From contig NZ_JAKRWF010000005.1 in the NCBI RefSeq assembly GCF_022352215.1, positions 62,001 through 126,000 of the forward strand: a stretch of DNA of 64,000 nucleotides, written 5' to 3'. The DNA comes from Flavihumibacter cheonanensis. Lineage in GTDB: Bacteria; Bacteroidota; Bacteroidia; Chitinophagales; Chitinophagaceae. Of the stretch, positions 61,209 through 64,000 are shown piece after piece. The stretch's first letter is position 1. Every line of letters starts with the position of its first letter. Both the position numbers and the translations under genes were made by a program. A model generated the notes under the pieces. The model made no database searches and had not been told where the DNA came from. It saw only the letters and a program-made list of their open reading frames with translations.

Positions 61209-61241
61209 CAAAGGTAGGGAGATTTGTTTGATATCTCCAAA
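61209..61241 (-). promoter_or_regulatory. Promoter of the metB-hom transcript
   Basis: Minus strand: TTTG (61241-61238), 21-bp spacer, TACCTTTG (61216-61209). Both elements match the Bacteroidota consensus exactly. Transcription would begin near 61203, about 15 nt before the aptamer. Confidence 0.78.
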
Positions 61242-61305
61242 CTTTAGTCGCCAATAACTGTTTTCAGATCTGTCAGATACTTACTTATTCATCTGTCGGA
61301 GAGCT

Positions 61306-61313
61306 TAGATTTG
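61306..61313 (+). promoter_or_regulatory. -7 box of uvrA
   Basis: TAGATTTG, a full match to TAnnTTTG, ends only 4 bp before ATG 61318. No TTG is seen at the -33 position. If used, the start site would fall on or next to the ATG, giving a leaderless mRNA or a start at the inner ATG 61357. Confidence 0.45.
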
Positions 61314-61317
61314 CATT

Positions 61318-64000
61318 ATGAAAAAAAAGAAGGCGGGCGCAACAGAAGTGTTGGAAATGATTGAAGTAACCGGCGCAAGAGAACATAACTTAAAAAATAT
61401 CGATATACAATTACCGAAAAACCAGCTCGTGGTTTTTACTGGCGTCAGTGGTAGCGGAAAATCTTCCCTTGCGTTTGATACGATCTATAATGAAGGGCAA
61501 CGCCGTTACATGGAAAGTTTCTCCGCCTACGCCCGCCAGTTTGTGGGTGATATGGAACGTCCGGATGTTGATCGCATCACCGGTCTCTCTCCGGTTATCT
61601 CTATTGAGCAGAAAACGACCAACAAGAACCCTCGCTCCACCGTGGGTACCATTACCGAAGTGTATGATTTCCTGCGACTGCTGTATGCCCGTGCTTCCGA
61701 TGCGTATAGCTACAATACCGGAAAACAAATGACCAAGTTTTCCGAAGAGGAAATCGTTGACAATATTTTCAGTAAATACACCAAACAAAAAATTTCACTG
61801 CTTGCTCCACTTGTTAGAGGCAGAAAAGGCCATTATCGGGAACTCTTTGAAGATATCCGTAAGAAAGGTTATCTCAAAGTGCGGGTAGATGGGGAAGTGA
61901 AAGACCTGGTGCCGAAAATGCAGGTGGATCGATATAAGATTCACGATATTGAAGTAGTGGTGGATCGACTGGCTGTTACTCCCGATATGAAACTGCGCCT
62001 TAGTCAGAGTGTGCAGAAATCGATGCAGGTTGGAAAGGGGTTGCTTTTTCTCTTGTTAAACGACAGCAACCAGGTAGTTCAATACAGTCGCCAACTAATG
62101 TGTGAAGACACTGGCATCTCCTATGAAGAACCCTCTCCAAATAGTTTCTCCTTTAACTCTCCCTATGGTGCCTGTCCAACCTGTAAAGGCCTTGGTACAG
62201 TTTACCAGGTTAGTATGGAGAAGATCATTCCCGATTGGAGTAAAAGCATCAAAGAAGGAGCCATTGCGCCGCTGGGTGAAGAACGGGAAGCCTATGTGTA
62301 CAAACAGGTGCAGCAACTGGCAAAAAAAAATAAAATTGATTTGAAAAAACCGGTGCGGGATTTGCCGGATGCGCAACTCAACCTGGTGCTGTACGCTACT
62401 GAAAAACCGGGAGAGGAAGCAGATTTCGATTTTGATGAGCTCAGTGCGGCAGATCGGGTATATGCCGAGGAATTTGAAGGCGTTATTCCCCAACTGAAGC
62501 GCTGGTTTGCTTCCGCCAGTTCCGATGGCATTCGTGAATGGGCGGAAGGTTTTATGGACCTCACTACCTGCTCTTCGTGTGCTGGTGCCCGTTTGAGAAA
62601 AGAGAGTCTCTGGTTTAAAGTGGATGGGAAAAATATCGCAGAGATCAGCCAGTATAACCTGGATAAGTTGCTTGTCTGGTTCAATGGTCTTGAGCAACGA
62701 TTGTCTGCCAAACAACGTGTTATTGCAAAAGATATATTGAAAGAAATTCGGGAACGATTGCAGTTTCTGCTGGATGTAGGACTTTCCTATCTTACATTGA
62801 ACCGTGCTACGAAAACACTTAGTGGGGGCGAATCGCAGCGAATCCGGTTAGCCACACAAATTGGTTCTCAGTTGCAGGGTATCACCTATGTATTGGACGA
62901 ACCAAGTATTGGCTTACATCAACGCGATAATCATCGGCTCATTACTGCGCTGCAGAACCTGCGTAATATCGGTAACAGTGTATTGGTGGTAGAACACGAT
63001 AAAGACATTATGATGGCAGCGGATTACCTGGTTGATATTGGTCCGCGTGCCGGTAAATTCGGTGGCGAAATTGTTGCCCAGGGAACACCTAAAGAAGTAC
63101 TGGATTCCAATTCTGAAACAGCGCAATACCTAAGCGGTAAAAAAAATATTGATGTGCCGGAGGCGCGTAGAAAGGGGAGTGGAGCCAGTCTTGATCTAAA
63201 GGGTGCCAAAGGAAATAACCTGAAGAATGTTTCAGTGAAGTTCCCATTGGGAAAATTAATTCTTGTAACAGGTGTGAGCGGAAGTGGTAAGAGTACACTG
63301 ATCAATGATACACTGTATCCGATTTTATCACAGTACTGTTATGAGTCCAAACAAAAACCGCTGGAATATAAATCCATAAAAGGACTGGAACATATCGATA
63401 AGGTGATTGAGATTGATCAGTCACCCATTGGTCGTACTCCCCGAAGCAATCCGGCTACTTATTGTGGTTTCTTTACAGAAATACGACAGCTATTCGCGGC
63501 GGTTCCGGAAGCAAAAATCAGGGGCTATGCAGCGAGACGTTTTTCCTTCAATGTAAAAGGTGGCCGTTGTGATATGTGTGAAGGTGGGGGCATGCGGGTA
63601 ATTGAAATGAATTTTCTTCCTGATGTATATGTGCACTGTGAAAAATGCAATGGCAAACGATACAATCGGGAAACACTGGAGATCCGGTACAAGGGTAAAT
63701 CCATCAGTGATGTGCTGGATATGACGGTGGACGAAGCCGTGGAGTTTTTTCAGGCAGTACCTTATTTGTACCGGAAGATTAAAGTGTTGCAGGAGGTAGG
63801 ACTTGGTTATATCACACTTGGACAAAGTGCCGTTACGCTTAGTGGGGGAGAAGCACAACGTGTCAAACTGGCAACTGAATTATCAAAGAAAGATACGGGC
63901 AAAACCTTTTACATATTGGATGAACCAACCACCGGTCTTCACTTTCAGGATATTCAGCACCTGCTGGATGTACTCAATAAACTAGTGGATCGTGGAAATA
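61318..64000 (+). CDS. uvrA: Excinuclease ABC subunit UvrA (3' end outside window)
   Basis: Frame open from ATG 61318 to the right edge, 894 codons visible of about 940. UvrA is the DNA-damage-recognition ATPase of nucleotide excision repair, forming a complex with UvrB in the cytosol. Visible motifs: TGAREHNLKNIDIQLPKNQLVVFTGVSGSGKSSLAFDTIYNEGQRRYMESFSAYARQF with the first Walker A; the first zinc module CPTCKGLG and CSSCAGARL; LSGGESQRIRLATQIG with DEPSIGLHQRD; second Walker A GVSGSGKSTL; zinc finger CDMCEGGG...CEKCNGKR; and the second signature LSGGEAQRVKLATELSK with DEPTTGLHF. ATG 61357 (MIEVTGAREH) is an alternative start. The gene is divergent from metB-hom. Confidence 0.97.
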   Translation, partial: MKKKKAGATEVLEMIEVTGAREHNLKNIDIQLPKNQLVVFTGVSGSGKSSLAFDTIYNEGQRRYMESFSAYARQFVGDMERPDVDRITGLSPVISIEQKTTNKNPRSTVGTITEVYDFLRLLYARASDAYSYNTGKQMTKFSEEEIVDNIFSKYTKQKISLLAPLVRGRKGHYRELFEDIRKKGYLKVRVDGEVKDLVPKMQVDRYKIHDIEVVVDRLAVTPDMKLRLSQSVQKSMQVGKGLLFLLLNDSNQVVQYSRQLMCEDTGISYEEPSPNSFSFNSPYGACPTCKGLGTVYQVSMEKIIPDWSKSIKEGAIAPLGEEREAYVYKQVQQLAKKNKIDLKKPVRDLPDAQLNLVLYATEKPGEEADFDFDELSAADRVYAEEFEGVIPQLKRWFASASSDGIREWAEGFMDLTTCSSCAGARLRKESLWFKVDGKNIAEISQYNLDKLLVWFNGLEQRLSAKQRVIAKDILKEIRERLQFLLDVGLSYLTLNRATKTLSGGESQRIRLATQIGSQLQGITYVLDEPSIGLHQRDNHRLITALQNLRNIGNSVLVVEHDKDIMMAADYLVDIGPRAGKFGGEIVAQGTPKEVLDSNSETAQYLSGKKNIDVPEARRKGSGASLDLKGAKGNNLKNVSVKFPLGKLILVTGVSGSGKSTLINDTLYPILSQYCYESKQKPLEYKSIKGLEHIDKVIEIDQSPIGRTPRSNPATYCGFFTEIRQLFAAVPEAKIRGYAARRFSFNVKGGRCDMCEGGGMRVIEMNFLPDVYVHCEKCNGKRYNRETLEIRYKGKSISDVLDMTVDEAVEFFQAVPYLYRKIKVLQEVGLGYITLGQSAVTLSGGEAQRVKLATELSKKDTGKTFYILDEPTTGLHFQDIQHLLDVLNKLVDRGN

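Noticed and set aside
62095-62715. 206-aa minus-strand reading frame within uvrA
   Set aside because: Antisense to highly conserved uvrA sequence.
1-64000. Insertion sequences, prophage genes, CRISPR arrays or integration sites
   Set aside because: No transposase, integrase, phage structural gene or regularly spaced repeat was seen; the tRNA-Pro 3' end is not duplicated nearby as far as I could read.

Overview
The window looks like chromosomal DNA of a member of the Bacteroidota, most likely a soil or freshwater Chitinophagaceae-type bacterium. The evidence is two SusC/SusD pairs, many TonB-dependent and lipoprotein genes, twin-arginine-exported Gfo/Idh/MocA oxidoreductases, and several promoters of the Bacteroidota form (TTG, about 20 bp, TAnnTTTG). 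I see no phage, transposase, CRISPR array or rRNA. One tRNA gene (Pro, anticodon TGG) is present. The window cuts the first gene (amidohydrolase, 5' end missing) and the last gene (uvrA, 3' end missing).

Layout. 1-6023: a plus-strand catabolic operon (amidohydrolase/deacetylase, secreted RraA-family aldolase-like protein, BASS transporter, NTF2-like protein, nucleoside-type MFS permease, PQQ sugar dehydrogenase lipoprotein). 6038-6230: tRNA-Pro with a clear promoter and terminator. 6332-8143: zinc alcohol dehydrogenase and SDR. 8161-9513: nitrosative-stress unit, with a perfect palindrome over the promoter of a DUF2249-RIC iron-sulfur repair protein, followed by a broken DGC zinc-binding gene. 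9641-17368: an amino-sugar operon (Tat-exported Gfo/Idh/MocA, MFS sugar permease, second oxidoreductase, nagA, nagB, LacI regulator, and an SGNH hydrolase whose catalytic blocks are circularly permuted). 17354-18598 (minus): ROK regulator. 18741-34342: a long operon holding an exported toroid-type protein, AGE-family epimerase, MFS permease, SusC/SusD, FAD oxidoreductase, PQQ dehydrogenase fused to cytochrome c, beta-propeller and Tat-exported Gfo/Idh/MocA protein. Together these two operons look like an oxidative amino-sugar or glycan utilisation locus.

34345-42360 (minus): calcineurin-like phosphatase with a CBM9-like tail, then an RND multidrug efflux system (outer membrane factor, inner membrane pump, adaptor) preceded by a small exported protein. 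42468-48407: HGSNAT-like acyltransferase and a second SusC/SusD pair without adjacent enzymes. 48471-51271 (minus): two overlapping phosphatase genes, one a diesterase-alkaline phosphatase fusion and the other a purple-acid-phosphatase-like enzyme. 51560-58504: siderophore-type TonB receptor, PepSY membrane protein, DUF1579 protein, PYROXD2-like FAD oxidoreductase and YeiH-type transporter in tight succession. 58501-61241 (minus): a SAM-I riboswitch with terminator controlling metB-hom. 61318-64000: uvrA.

The most unusual items are the circularly permuted SGNH lipoprotein, the combined oxidative and amino-sugar locus, the palindromic operator of the RIC gene with its decayed partner gene, the diesterase-phosphatase fusion, and a 22-bp tandem repeat in front of the siderophore receptor. 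All functions are inferred from reading the sequence; no database search was possible.
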